DNA from: Cellvibrionaceae bacterium
GTDB lineage: Bacteria; Pseudomonadota; Gammaproteobacteria; Pseudomonadales; Cellvibrionaceae
Length of the DNA stretch: 64,000 nt
NCBI GenBank assembly: GCA_021151825.1
Contig: JAGKWQ010000001.1
Coordinates: forward strand, 868,001 to 932,000
Direction: 5' to 3'
Position 1 is the stretch's first letter. The number at the start of each line of letters is the position of its first letter. The notes under the pieces were generated by a model. It was given only the letters and a program-made list of their open reading frames with translations, had not been told where the DNA came from and did not search any database. The position numbers and the translations under genes are program-made. This document shows, piece after piece, positions 17,897 through 27,082 of the stretch.

Positions 17897-19552
17897 TTAC
17901 AACTTGGTGAAGCGTAGCCAATTAATATTCCAGCCGCCTTGCGGTGCAAAAATTCCGACACTATAGGTTCCGGCATTAATGGAAACGTTGTGCGATACCG
18001 TAGTCCAGGTTTGCCAACCGCCGGTTGCCGGAATAGTGACTTGCCCCAATTGAATTGCACCCGCATTTAAATCCAGCGATAGCAGCGCACCACTCACACT
18101 CGCCACACGGTATTCCACTTTATAAGTACCGGAAGTCGGGAAATTAATATTGGCATGGGCCATCCAATCATTCGCATCAATCCAGCCAACATTTTGGCCG
18201 CCACCGGTATCGGTGGTAGTTTCAAGCTGCACACCATTCATTGCGGTGTAAGCTTCAGCCTGAATCAGCCGTGTAAATGCCGCGACGGACGATGAACTGG
18301 ATGATGCAACACCACCACAAGCGCTGGCACTAATTGGCTCCCAGAAATAGGTACTAACCGTAGGAATGTAGCCGGGGTTATCGTATTCAGCGATGTAATA
18401 TCCGCCCTGATAAGACACTTTATTGCCCGCATAATATTGCTGGCCACTCACCCATGCAGGGCAATTATTACTACTTGACGAGCTGCTGGAATTATTACCG
18501 CCGCCAATCTGGCTATGAATTGCAGCTAACAAACTATTCGTGCCCGCTGCATCTTGTGACAACTCCCAAATCATTACCCCCGAACCTTCTTGCAACGCGA
18601 GTTGGGTTTTGCTGCGAATAGTGGGAATGCCGTTGTAAGTGATGTAACTGCAACCAGCGCAACGAGTGCCAATTACATCGCTCTGCGCTGCACTTGCACC
18701 GAATTGACTGAGGATACTGTTGAAATCATAAGCCGCCACGTAACCGTTAAACCCATATCCATAAAATGGCACCCCCAATACCAATTTTTGTTTGGTAAGG
18801 CCGCGCGCTTTCCAGATATTAATATCAGACACCGCCATCGAATAAGGAGAATGCTCAACACCTGCTTGCCCCCAACCCGGGCCGACCGCGTCGTAAGACA
18901 TAATGTTTACAAAATCGAAATAGGGTAACGATGATGTCGGCACCATACCGCCAACATAAGATGCCGTCGCAGACGTTAACAACTTTCCCGCCGGTAACCC
19001 ATTGCGTAGTGCCTGGATAAATGGCGTGTAATTGCCGGAATTATCGATATTAGTCAGCACCACACCTTCAATATCTACGTCCAATCCATCCAGATTAAAT
19101 GTATTCACAAACTGCAATAAATTATTCACCACCGTGGCACGGTTGGCAGGTTGTAATAACGTTTGCCAATTTCCGGAACACGCTGGCAATACTCCACCGG
19201 CAATGGAAACCAGCACCTTTACACCAGCCTGGTGGGCTTTATTCACTACATAGTGAATATCGCTCGCGCTCGCGCCTTCCATGCACACCGGATTTCCACC
19301 ACTAACAACCGCACCGCTGGCATTAGGATTTAAAAACGATAAATTTAAATGGGTTAATTTACTTAAATCCGTGCGATCAATTACCGCCGGCATATTTTTA
19401 TAAGAAGGGATATAACCAACCACTTTTGTTTGTGCACAGGCCGTTAATGTACTGCCTGCCAAAATGCACACTGCACCAGTGCCGATTATTTTTTTCACAT
19501 TTTTTTTGGAGAGAATCATCATCGTTTGCCTCAGTGTGTTGTTATTCGTCAT
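17897..19552 (-). CDS. GH18 chitinase with CBM5/12 and CBM6, lipoprotein or secreted
   Basis: A 551-residue endo-acting chitinase candidate. After a signal region with lipobox-like LTAC (Cys39), residues ~43-350 form a GH18 barrel with the catalytic D155-G-L-D-V-D-I-E162 signature; Glu162 is the proton donor. A Ser-rich linker leads to a CBM5/12-type chitin-binding domain (~363-415, CPAWVSGQQYYAGNKVSYQG), and a second Ser linker leads to a CBM6 (~425-551, ending NINWLRF). This CBM6 is clearly related to that of the GH19 chitinase at 39775. Two starts are possible, ATG 19552 and ATG 19522; both follow GAGG elements. The signal sequence works with either. Confidence 0.92.
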   Translation of the reverse strand: MTNNNTLRQTMMILSKKNVKKIIGTGAVCILAGSTLTACAQTKVVGYIPSYKNMPAVIDRTDLSKLTHLNLSFLNPNASGAVVSGGNPVCMEGASASDIHYVVNKAHQAGVKVLVSIAGGVLPACSGNWQTLLQPANRATVVNNLLQFVNTFNLDGLDVDIEGVVLTNIDNSGNYTPFIQALRNGLPAGKLLTSATASYVGGMVPTSSLPYFDFVNIMSYDAVGPGWGQAGVEHSPYSMAVSDINIWKARGLTKQKLVLGVPFYGYGFNGYVAAYDFNSILSQFGASAAQSDVIGTRCAGCSYITYNGIPTIRSKTQLALQEGSGVMIWELSQDAAGTNSLLAAIHSQIGGGNNSSSSSSSNNCPAWVSGQQYYAGNKVSYQGGYYIAEYDNPGYIPTVSTYFWEPISASACGGVASSSSSSVAAFTRLIQAEAYTAMNGVQLETTTDTGGGQNVGWIDANDWMAHANINFPTSGTYKVEYRVASVSGALLSLDLNAGAIQLGQVTIPATGGWQTWTTVSHNVSINAGTYSVGIFAPQGGWNINWLRFTKL

Positions 19553-19932
19553 TTACTACCTCACAACGACTAAAAATCACGCTAACACTCAAAGGAAAAC
19601 ACTGCAATTTATTGCCGAAACTCGTACCAATATTTACCCGCGTCCCACTTATCAGGCATCAAGTGGGATTCATAACCAATAAATGTACCGATTCAATAAA
19701 CAAGATATAAATTTAAACGAACACCTGTTTCGTATCATTTTTGAATTAAAAAAAGCGGGCTTTCTTAAAAAAGCCCGCATGGAAGAATAAGACGTCAAAT
19801 ATTATTTGTGCTTAATGAAGAACAACCAAGAGCATAGATACCGGCAACATAAAATTAATCTGATGGTAATTGCTGGTTAACTCTACCGTTAAAAATTTCA
19901 CGAATAGGAAATTTTCATTTAATCCATCATTA
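19553..19932. other. Intergenic region upstream of the chitinase gene
   Basis: A gene-free 380-bp region. It holds the terminator at 19751-19782 and presumably the chitinase promoter; no clear regulatory motif was found. Confidence 0.5.
19751..19782 (-). terminator. Rho-independent terminator
   Basis: GCGGGCTTT / AAAGCCCGC stem with a 6-nt loop and a U run on the minus strand, about 150 bp past the stop of the secreted protein gene ending at 19933. Confidence 0.8.
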
Positions 19933-20577
19933 TTAGGGAGCGGCGGTCACGCTAGTCCAGGCACTGCATTGATTTGCCGCATTACATGCTCTCACTTTAC
20001 CGCTGGTTGGATTGTATCCGTAAGGAATAGTAATACTTGTACCTGTCGTAGAACCGGCAAATGGTAGCGTTCCAACAAAGGAATATTCATAACTGGACGC
20101 ATTTGGCATAGCAGGCCACACAACCCAATATTGTGGCGCCGGGCAAGCACCTGGTGGAAATGTACCGCACCCATTCACATTACCGGTATATGCATAAGTG
20201 GGGGCAGCAGGCACTACCAATGGTGGCGGAGTCACTTTTGTACGCACCTCAAATGAAGTACATGAAGTGCTGCTTAATGTATAAGTGGTTGTATCCATCA
20301 AAGCGATGTTGCAACTATAAAGATTGCCATTGCCGTAAAATAGTTGCGTTTTTCTGGCTACATAACCGCCATTACAAGACACCGTAAATACTTGATAGGT
20401 TTTTGGATATTGAGGCTCACCTGTTGAACCAACTCCCCCGCCTTCCCTAAACTCCCAGCCAGAACAACCCGCCTTGATATAACTTTGGCTAATAATCAGT
20501 TCGCCTTGTTGTGCAGAAGCAAAACCGGAAAAAAGCCCGCTTAAACATAACAGACCAGTTAACTTTTTTTTCAACAT
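19933..20577 (-). CDS. Secreted protein of unknown function with C-terminal FN3-like domain
   Basis: A 214-residue protein with a classic signal peptide (MLKKKLTGLLCLSGLFSGFA, cleaved near ASAQ). The mature part has several Cys residues likely paired in disulfides (AGCSGW, VSCNGG, YSCNIA, SSTSC, NGCGTFPPGAC). A proline-rich hinge (TKVTPPPLVVPAAP) precedes a C-terminal beta-sandwich of fibronectin-III character (ASSYEYSFVGTLP, then GKVRACNAANQCSAW). No catalytic motif is visible. ATG 20577 has AAGGAAA seven bases upstream; the frame opens earlier at a GTG without support. Its place next to a chitinase is suggestive but proves nothing. Confidence 0.65.
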   Translation of the reverse strand: MLKKKLTGLLCLSGLFSGFASAQQGELIISQSYIKAGCSGWEFREGGGVGSTGEPQYPKTYQVFTVSCNGGYVARKTQLFYGNGNLYSCNIALMDTTTYTLSSTSCTSFEVRTKVTPPPLVVPAAPTYAYTGNVNGCGTFPPGACPAPQYWVVWPAMPNASSYEYSFVGTLPFAGSTTGTSITIPYGYNPTSGKVRACNAANQCSAWTSVTAAP

Positions 20578-20969
20578 AGCTATTTCCTTTGGTTGATAAA
20601 ACCTCACTTGCCATCACGATCCTCGATCACACAAGCCATAACCCCTAGGGTCTCATAAGTATTCATCCATGGTTATTTAAAACCCCCATTTACCAACAGA
20701 GATTCTAAAATGCAGGGTGTTATTTACCGATATCTTAAATAAAAAGAACAGGCCAACTGCCGATAGATAGATTGAAAAAAGCCAGTCTGCAGATTTAGAT
20801 AAGATTGAATTTTGTAAAGATATGAATAGAAATGGCTCAGTGCGTAAAACAATGTTTTTATTTTTTTAGCATTTATGAGTGAAAAAAAACCAGGTACAAC
20901 CTGAAACCTATAGGCTTGAAAAAAACCGAATAATAAAAAAGATAACATCCTGATTAACATTTTAAGTCC

Positions 20970-20998
20970 AAAAAAAAGCCAGAAACTAGTTCTGGCAA
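20970..20998 (-). terminator. Second, downstream terminator-like hairpin
   Basis: GCCAGAA / TTCTGGC stem with a 5-nt loop and seven T on the minus strand. No coding gene ends just before it, so it is either a backup terminator for the JmjC operon or the 3' end of an untranslated RNA. Confidence 0.6.
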
Positions 20999-21216
20999 AT
21001 CACGGGAAGACTACAAATTCACAGAATCAATCAACAACAATCATTAATAAGCAACTAACTAATAAAACTAATAAAATAGAATTAGACCACCATAAAACAG
21101 GTCTCAACATATTCGCTTTATTTTGTAGAAGCATCATTTCATGAAACACCAAAAATTTGCGCTGGAGAAAAATTAACATTGCAGCATTGAGTAGACAATA
21201 ACGATTTTTGGTTTGA

Positions 21217-21250
21217 CAAAAAGTCGTACCTCACCAAAGTACGACTTCCA
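21217..21250 (-). terminator. Terminator of the halogenase/JmjC operon
   Basis: AAGTCGTAC / GTACGACTT stem with a 9-nt loop and a following T run on the minus strand, 14 bp beyond the JmjC stop codon. Confidence 0.85.
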
Positions 21251-21260
21251 AAAAAAATAC

Positions 21261-22265
21261 CTACCTTTTCATTCTTGAATTCAAATAATGCTTAATGGAT
21301 TGATAAATTTGCGGATTCATAGAGCCTAGCACTCCACGCGCCTCTTCCGGCAAATGTGCCAACGGGTGACCATTCGTTTGAAAAACATAATGATCGAAAA
21401 AAGATCTCCATGCGCGTCGTTCCTTTTCCGGCAAACTACTTATCGTAAGAATTGCGTGAATGAGCGCTTCAGAGGGTGAATCAGCTCCTGCTGAAGAATG
21501 ATTCCACCAGTAATTAACTAATGCATTAAATGAATCCAACCCTTCAACACCATGCCACCATAGTGACGGAATAAAAATAGCATCGCCAGGCTCGAGTTCT
21601 ACTACTAACGCATTTTTTAGCGCTTCTGCATAACGGGGGAATGTTTCAAGGTCAGGATTATTTAATGAAACCAAACTCATTGGCTGGCCAGCGGGAGTTA
21701 CGTCGATAGGCCCCACATATAAATTATTAATCTGCTCTGGAGGAAATAATGTAAATCGCCTGCGCCCGGCAACTACCACAGCGATATTGTCAGAGACATC
21801 ATAATGGGGTTGAACCAACGTTCTACTGCCTAACCATAATCTCGCTTTTATATTGCTATCCAGCAATATCATTTCGTTTTCTTTTTTAAAATCAGGCCAA
21901 ACAACATCTGTTGGGGTAGATCCCATATATATCAATGGTGATGGGTTTTCAGCTTGAGCCAACAACAATCTTTCAAGGCAATGCGCAAAGGGAACTTTTA
22001 ACTTTTGAAAATTAAATCCCTTCATTGATGAACTATAGTGCATATGCCCGTCTGACTGGGGAGAAAAGAAAATTTCAACTGGCTCATTAGTTCGGCCAGC
22101 CCCGGCAGCCATTAAATATTTGCCGAACTCATGAGGGGATGCTTTGCCAGCAATAGCCACAGGCCAATTACTACACACCCCTCTAAAAACGCACGGGTTA
22201 TATTTCGGCAATACATCAGTAAAAAATGTCTCACGGGTAATTTCACTGTATTCTTCAATTGCCAT
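21261..22265 (-). CDS. JmjC/cupin_8 Fe(II)/2-oxoglutarate-dependent oxygenase-like protein
   Basis: A 334-residue cytosolic protein of the cupin_8/JmjC (FIH-like) group, which hydroxylates protein side chains or small molecules using Fe(II) and 2-oxoglutarate. The iron triad is readable as H154-Y-D156 in LVQPHYDVSDN and H238 in FIPSLWWHGVEGL, with EPGDAIFIP before the second His. The conserved GRRRFTLFPPEQ segment lies between. It is the last gene of the minus-strand halogenase operon, 81 bp after the third halogenase gene. Cupin_8-type proteins often accompany tryptophan-halogenase and TonB-receptor genes in glycan-using bacteria. The substrate is unknown. Confidence 0.85.
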   Translation of the reverse strand: MAIEEYSEITRETFFTDVLPKYNPCVFRGVCSNWPVAIAGKASPHEFGKYLMAAGAGRTNEPVEIFFSPQSDGHMHYSSSMKGFNFQKLKVPFAHCLERLLLAQAENPSPLIYMGSTPTDVVWPDFKKENEMILLDSNIKARLWLGSRTLVQPHYDVSDNIAVVVAGRRRFTLFPPEQINNLYVGPIDVTPAGQPMSLVSLNNPDLETFPRYAEALKNALVVELEPGDAIFIPSLWWHGVEGLDSFNALVNYWWNHSSAGADSPSEALIHAILTISSLPEKERRAWRSFFDHYVFQTNGHPLAHLPEEARGVLGSMNPQIYQSIKHYLNSRMKR

Positions 22266-22346
22266 TAAAATCTATCCACTTCAGTCAAATGATTAATAGC
22301 TAATAAATATATCCACTTAACTTAAATGGCTTGCACATGATCTGTG

Positions 22347-23858
22347 CTACGCCTTGCAGTACTTGGAAATATACTCATCATGGCTTGGAATAATTTCTGC
22401 TGACTGCCCTATCGCCCGAGCCACATCCTGCAAAGCAGCATTAAATTCTGCTTCTCCCATTGAATCGACCAGAGGATGGTAATCCTCCACCATTATTCCT
22501 TGCCCTTCCATTACGGCAAACCAACTGTCCTCCGTGAAAAGTTCATTGTTGTCTCTATAAAGCTTGCCGCTTTTTACATAAAGATCTATTTTTTTACGAA
22601 GCCCATCAGGGACGTCCATGGTTCTACAATGATTCCAAAAAGCAGAATCAGTTCGCGACGTTGCTTTGTAATGCAGGATGATAAAATCGCGAATAAATTC
22701 GATATCTGTGCGCATGATATCGTTATATTTGTCGATATCTGCCTGACAAAAAGATGAACTCGGAAAAAAAGTTAATAACTTATGAATGGCACTATGTATT
22801 AAATGGATACTGGTTGATTCCAACGGCTCAATAAAACCACTTGATAAACCTATCGCGACACAATTTTTATTCCATAATTTTCTGCGCATACCTGTCTTAA
22901 ACTTCACCGTTCTGGGCTCTGCAAGTGCTTTGGTAGGCAAGTGTTTAAGCAATATAGAGGTAGCTTCATCTTCAGACATAAAACGACTGGAAAAAACATG
23001 GCCGTTCCCGGTGCGATGCTGCAACGGAATACACCATTGCCAACCGGCTGAATGCGCTGTTGCACGCGTAAATGATGGGCGGGGATTCATGACATCAGAG
23101 GGTACAGCAATAGCAGTATCCGACAGTAATAAATGGCTCCAGTCCTCATAGCCCGTTTTTAAGGATTGTTCGATTAGCAATCCACGAAAGCCGCTGCAGT
23201 CAATAAAAAAATCACCGCTATATTGTTCATTATTCTTCAAGGTTACTGATTTTATATACCCTGTTTCATCATTAAGGCTAACATCCATAATCTGCCCTTC
23301 AGTACGTATAACACCTTTTTGTTCAGCATAATTACGTAAAAAACGAGCATAGAGCCCTGCATCAAAATGGTATGCATACTTTATTTCGGATAAGGGCGAG
23401 TTAGGTAGATTGGGCGCGCGCATAAACTTATTGTTACGCGCGGCCTGGATATTAATTGAGTATTGACCGACATCAGTATTGGCAACCCGTTTTTTTTGCT
23501 TAAGCAGATAATTATAAAATGCTAGCGCGCCCATACCTCTACCATAGGTACCAAATGGGTGAATATAACGATCGCCCACTTTCCCCCAATTAACAAATTC
23601 AATACCCAATTTAAAAGTCCCTTGGGTTTTTTTCATGAAATCACTTTCATCTACTCCAAGAATTTGATTAAACGATGTAATCAGCGGGATTGTTGCCTCA
23701 CCGACACCAACGGTCCCAATATCGTCAGATTCAATTAATTGGATTTCGTAATGTTGAGTACCCAATACTTTTGCAAAAGCCGCCGCAGTCATCCATCCGG
23801 CAGTGCCACCACCAACGATTACTATTTTTTTAATTCTATTAGTATCACTAGACATCAT
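22347..23858 (-). CDS. Tryptophan-halogenase-family flavoprotein, third in the operon
   Basis: A 503-residue FAD-dependent halogenase-family protein. It has the nucleotide-binding GGGTAGWM (residues 17-24), GVGEATIP (~51-58), the conserved Lys83 (GTFKLGIEF) that carries the hypohalous intermediate, the W273-Q-W-C-I-P278 signature, and SSGFIEPLESTSI with the Glu expected near the active site. All key residues for halogenation are therefore present. No separate flavin reductase lies in the operon, so FADH2 would come from elsewhere. The substrate is unknown; the family includes free tryptophan, peptide and indole halogenases. ATG 23858 follows GAGG; it is 20 bp after the preceding gene. Confidence 0.9.
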   Translation of the reverse strand: MMSSDTNRIKKIVIVGGGTAGWMTAAAFAKVLGTQHYEIQLIESDDIGTVGVGEATIPLITSFNQILGVDESDFMKKTQGTFKLGIEFVNWGKVGDRYIHPFGTYGRGMGALAFYNYLLKQKKRVANTDVGQYSINIQAARNNKFMRAPNLPNSPLSEIKYAYHFDAGLYARFLRNYAEQKGVIRTEGQIMDVSLNDETGYIKSVTLKNNEQYSGDFFIDCSGFRGLLIEQSLKTGYEDWSHLLLSDTAIAVPSDVMNPRPSFTRATAHSAGWQWCIPLQHRTGNGHVFSSRFMSEDEATSILLKHLPTKALAEPRTVKFKTGMRRKLWNKNCVAIGLSSGFIEPLESTSIHLIHSAIHKLLTFFPSSSFCQADIDKYNDIMRTDIEFIRDFIILHYKATSRTDSAFWNHCRTMDVPDGLRKKIDLYVKSGKLYRDNNELFTEDSWFAVMEGQGIMVEDYHPLVDSMGEAEFNAALQDVARAIGQSAEIIPSHDEYISKYCKA

Positions 23859-23878
23859 AACGACCTCTACAAAAAGCG

Positions 23879-25441
23879 TTAGCGAACAACGGCACTGAAT
23901 TGGTTATTTTTAGCAAGGTAATCATTGAGGTATTGCCTATGCGATGGCATTGCATGTGCCGCTTTTTGAATTAGCTGCTGCATTTTGGATAACTGATCCT
24001 GCACCCAGTTAACATCCTGATTTTCTACTAAAAAACTAAAATCGTCAGGCCAGCCAATTAACCCGACCATAAAAGCTATCCATGTGGTTTCAGATATCGT
24101 CTCGCCTTCATAAAAAGGAATACGACCGGCAGCGGCAAATAAATCAATTCGATGCTGGAGCCGCGAAGACACATTGACGTTTGATTGTGCTAACCAAAAT
24201 TCACTCACAGACATATTCGGCAGATGAAAATGAAGAGAATGAAAATCCTCTATATGATCATATTCAAGATGAGTCAGCCGGTTATATTCCGTTGCCAGGC
24301 ATGCAAAATCGCGGGAAGCCGGAAACAACGTTGCAAGCCGCAATGCTGCACTTTGTGCAAGATGCATTTGATTGATATAGGTTGACGTTAAATCACCTGC
24401 TGATGCGCCTATAGCGACACAGTTTTTATGCCAAAAAGTAGCTCGCCGCCCGGCATCCATATCGCTCACTAAAATAGTGCCGTCAAATGAATCAGCAGAA
24501 AGTTCATAGTGTGAAAATAATTCGGCCAATGCTGCATCATCTTTTAAAAAATGCGAATTGTAAGTGTAGGATCTGTAATTTTTATGTTGAGATGAGACGA
24601 AATTGCTCACCCCTGATGAAAGAAAAGCATGCTGATTAAATGGACGCAATGCAGAAACATTTTCAATACAATCGATACGACGATCTACTGGCAACGTTTG
24701 ACCAGAACCATTCCAATCTACACCAAACACGCCATTAAGAATGGCTGCTTTTTTCCCCGAGCAATCCACAATCAAATCACAAGTTAAGGTTACTTGTTGT
24801 GTTTGAAAGGAAGCGCCGTTTGCAATAGTTACATCGAGCGCCTCAATACAGCCATTAGTTGCAGAGAGAATATATTCATTAATATTTGCTGAAACATATT
24901 CCACATGCTTGTCTTGGGAGTATTTTTTTAGATACTGCCTAAATAATGGACCGGATAAATTAAGTCCATAAACCAATGTTGAATATAAAGACTTTGTATC
25001 CTCCGCAGGATGTCGAAAGTTTTCTAATGCGGCAGCCACAGAACCGAGGGAGTATTGGTCATATTCAAATAGCTTGCCCAGTTTGTGTAGATAAGCAGCG
25101 TAAGAAAAAAAACTCATTCCACGCAGGGAAAAACCATGTTCACCATAAGGTAAAAAATACGGGGCACGGGCAGCTACTTGATAGCTATTCGCTAACGTAA
25201 ATGAAGCATCCGTTAAATTGATAAGATCTGATTCCTGAATGCCCAGTATTTTATTAAATGCATGAATGGAAGGAGACATTGCAACACAATTATCTGCATC
25301 TTGCTCATCATCGGTTTCAACGACAGTTATTTTAACTGCCGTTTTATCAAGCGCATTGGATAGTACTGCGGCAGTAACCGCTGCATCCAATCCGGAGCCC
25401 ACTATTACAACATGATAGGGATGCATTGATTCAGCACTCAT
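23879..25441 (-). CDS. Degenerate tryptophan-halogenase-like protein (probable pseudoenzyme)
   Basis: A 520-residue member of the same family whose active-site landmarks are gone. The flavin loop reads VIVGSGLDA. The GVGEATVP segment is replaced by NCVAMSPSI. The catalytic Lys position reads Thr (ASFTLANSYQ against TYKLGIEF). WxWxIP is absent (SSQHKNYRSY lies in that area). The SGFLEPLESTSI loop is shortened to AGDLTSTY. Overall fold markers (VDCSG, WHKNCVAIGASAG, MPSHRQYLNDYLA) persist and the frame is intact, so it is selected as a protein, not decaying. Its ATG 25441 overlaps the previous stop by four bases (ATGA), implying translational coupling and perhaps hetero-oligomer formation with the active paralogue. 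Confidence 0.85.
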   Translation of the reverse strand: MSAESMHPYHVVIVGSGLDAAVTAAVLSNALDKTAVKITVVETDDEQDADNCVAMSPSIHAFNKILGIQESDLINLTDASFTLANSYQVAARAPYFLPYGEHGFSLRGMSFFSYAAYLHKLGKLFEYDQYSLGSVAAALENFRHPAEDTKSLYSTLVYGLNLSGPLFRQYLKKYSQDKHVEYVSANINEYILSATNGCIEALDVTIANGASFQTQQVTLTCDLIVDCSGKKAAILNGVFGVDWNGSGQTLPVDRRIDCIENVSALRPFNQHAFLSSGVSNFVSSQHKNYRSYTYNSHFLKDDAALAELFSHYELSADSFDGTILVSDMDAGRRATFWHKNCVAIGASAGDLTSTYINQMHLAQSAALRLATLFPASRDFACLATEYNRLTHLEYDHIEDFHSLHFHLPNMSVSEFWLAQSNVNVSSRLQHRIDLFAAAGRIPFYEGETISETTWIAFMVGLIGWPDDFSFLVENQDVNWVQDQLSKMQQLIQKAAHAMPSHRQYLNDYLAKNNQFSAVVR

Positions 25442-26991
25442 GAAAACACCTCGTATAAACTCATAGCAGCACGAGGCCACGCAGTAGATGCATCCGCACG
25501 ACTGTATTTATTGATAGCAATATCATGCGAAGGCATTTCAATGCATTTTTTATTTATTTCTGCTCGCATGCTGGCTAAATGGGCATTTAATTCCGCTTCA
25601 TTTAAACGATTTACTGCAGGGTGATAACGTTTAGGTACTATTCCTTGCCCCAGGTAAACAGCCACCCAACTCGGCTCCAGAAACATGCCCTTTTTGTACT
25701 GCATTACATGAGCCTGTTCTACAAAAAGTGCGATTTTTTCCTCAAGACTTTCTGGCCGCTTCATATTGCTTATATAACGCCAGAACTCGGTATCGTCACG
25801 CGTGGTTGCTGTGTAATGAAGCACCAGAAAATCGCGTATACGCTCATATTCCATACGCATATCACGATTAAATTCATCCGTTAGGGAGACATCATTTTGA
25901 GTACGAGGGAAATATTCAATTAGCTTGGTAATAGCCATTTGGATCAAATAAATACTGGTAGATTCAAGCGGTTCCAAAAATCCGCTCGACAAACCAACCG
26001 ATACACAGTTTTTATACCAGGTTTTTTTTCTGCACCCCGTGGTGAAACGAAGGTGATTCAAATTGGCAAGCGGTTTTCCATCAAGATTTGCCAGCAAACT
26101 TTCCGCAACCTGATCATCAGTTATGTAATGGCTACAGTAAACCTGGCCATTACCATTACGATTTTGTAGCGGTATTCTCCATTGCCAGCCAGCGTCTCGG
26201 GCCGTTGCTCTGGTATAAGGTAAAGGTGGCGACGTTTTTTCGGATGGAACAGCAATAGCACGATCACATGGTAACCACTGGCTCCAATTGTCGTACTCTG
26301 TTTTTAAAACTTGCTCAATGAGCAAACCTCTAAAGCCGGAGCAATCTATAAATAAATCACCATCGATATGGCTGCCGTTTTCCAGAGAGATAGAGGTAAT
26401 ATTTCCCGAGTCCGGGCATTGATTAACATTGTTAACTTTACCTTCAAGGCGAGTTACACCTTTTTTTTCCGCATAGCTACGTAGATATTTTGCATAGAGC
26501 GATGCATCTATGTGAAAAGCATAACTGTATTTTGAAGCCAGCGAATCCGGCTCCGCGGAAGGGTAAGAAAATTTTTCGTTCAGTGCGGCTTGCACAGCGA
26601 GGGAATAATCACCAATCGGGCGATTATCGCCAAATAATTTTGCTTTCAACCAATAATGGTGAAAAGAAACATCGTTAACTGTTCGCCCATATATACCAAA
26701 AGGATGGATGTAGGTATCGCCTAATTTTCCCCAGTCTACAAATTCAATTCCCAGTTTGTAGGTTGCATTGGTTTGGCGAATGAAATCATTTTCATCGATA
26801 CCCAACGTTTGATTAAAGTAACGAATATGAGGGACTGTGGCTTCACCTACACCTACGGTGCCTATTTGTTCGGATTCAACCAATGTTATCCGATGTTTTT
26901 GCGGACTTAAAAAATGACTCAGTGCAGCCGCTGCCATCCAGCCTGCAGTACCACCACCGACAATAACAATAGATTGAATGTGCTGCGTCAT
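25438..26991 (-). CDS. Tryptophan-halogenase-family flavoprotein, first in the operon
   Basis: A 517-residue FAD-dependent halogenase-family protein. Residues 12-18 GGGTAGW bind the flavin; Lys79 in ATYKLGIEF corresponds to the catalytic Lys of PrnA-type halogenases; W269-Q-W-R-I-P274 is the diagnostic motif; SSGFLEPLESTSIYL supplies the active-site Glu. The start is ATG 26991, as the longer frame opens with an unsupported TTG. It is 91 bp downstream of a TBDR gene, from which it is separated by a strong hairpin, and is translationally coupled to the degenerate paralogue that follows. Confidence 0.9.
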   Translation of the reverse strand: MTQHIQSIVIVGGGTAGWMAAAALSHFLSPQKHRITLVESEQIGTVGVGEATVPHIRYFNQTLGIDENDFIRQTNATYKLGIEFVDWGKLGDTYIHPFGIYGRTVNDVSFHHYWLKAKLFGDNRPIGDYSLAVQAALNEKFSYPSAEPDSLASKYSYAFHIDASLYAKYLRSYAEKKGVTRLEGKVNNVNQCPDSGNITSISLENGSHIDGDLFIDCSGFRGLLIEQVLKTEYDNWSQWLPCDRAIAVPSEKTSPPLPYTRATARDAGWQWRIPLQNRNGNGQVYCSHYITDDQVAESLLANLDGKPLANLNHLRFTTGCRKKTWYKNCVSVGLSSGFLEPLESTSIYLIQMAITKLIEYFPRTQNDVSLTDEFNRDMRMEYERIRDFLVLHYTATTRDDTEFWRYISNMKRPESLEEKIALFVEQAHVMQYKKGMFLEPSWVAVYLGQGIVPKRYHPAVNRLNEAELNAHLASMRAEINKKCIEMPSHDIAINKYSRADASTAWPRAAMSLYEVFS

Positions 26992-27023
26992 TAAATTTTC
27001 TCGATACTTCTTAAGCAGTTTAA

Positions 27024-27060
27024 TGAAAAAATGCGCGCCGCATTTCAACGGCGCGCATTT
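27024..27060 (-). terminator. Terminator or attenuator between TBDR 3 and the halogenase operon
   Basis: Perfect 12-bp stem AAATGCGCGCCG / CGGCGCGCATTT with an 8-nt loop and T-rich minus-strand tail. It lies 22 bp after the TBDR stop and 37 bp ahead of the halogenase start. Read-through would couple the two at a reduced level; otherwise the halogenase operon needs its own promoter, for which there is little room. Confidence 0.85.
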
Positions 27061-27082
27061 AATAACGTACTAATACAGCCTA

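Larger units (their letters stand above)
20578..21260. other. Long A/T-rich intergenic region with two hairpins
   Basis: A 683-bp stretch with no credible gene; one 78-codon frame in it is A/T-driven and lacks a ribosome binding site. It holds two minus-strand terminator-like hairpins, at 20978-20996 and 21221-21247, listed separately. The 220 bp between them show no ORF. Confidence 0.55.

Noticed and set aside
20724..20960. 78-codon minus-strand frame beginning MLIRMLSFLLFGFF
   Set aside because: A/T-driven hydrophobic frame in a terminator-rich gap with no ribosome binding site and no neighbour it would pair with.
22347..26991. Halogenated natural-product biosynthetic cluster
   Set aside because: No NRPS, PKS, flavin reductase, precursor peptide or exporter nearby; the neighbours are a TBDR and a JmjC protein.
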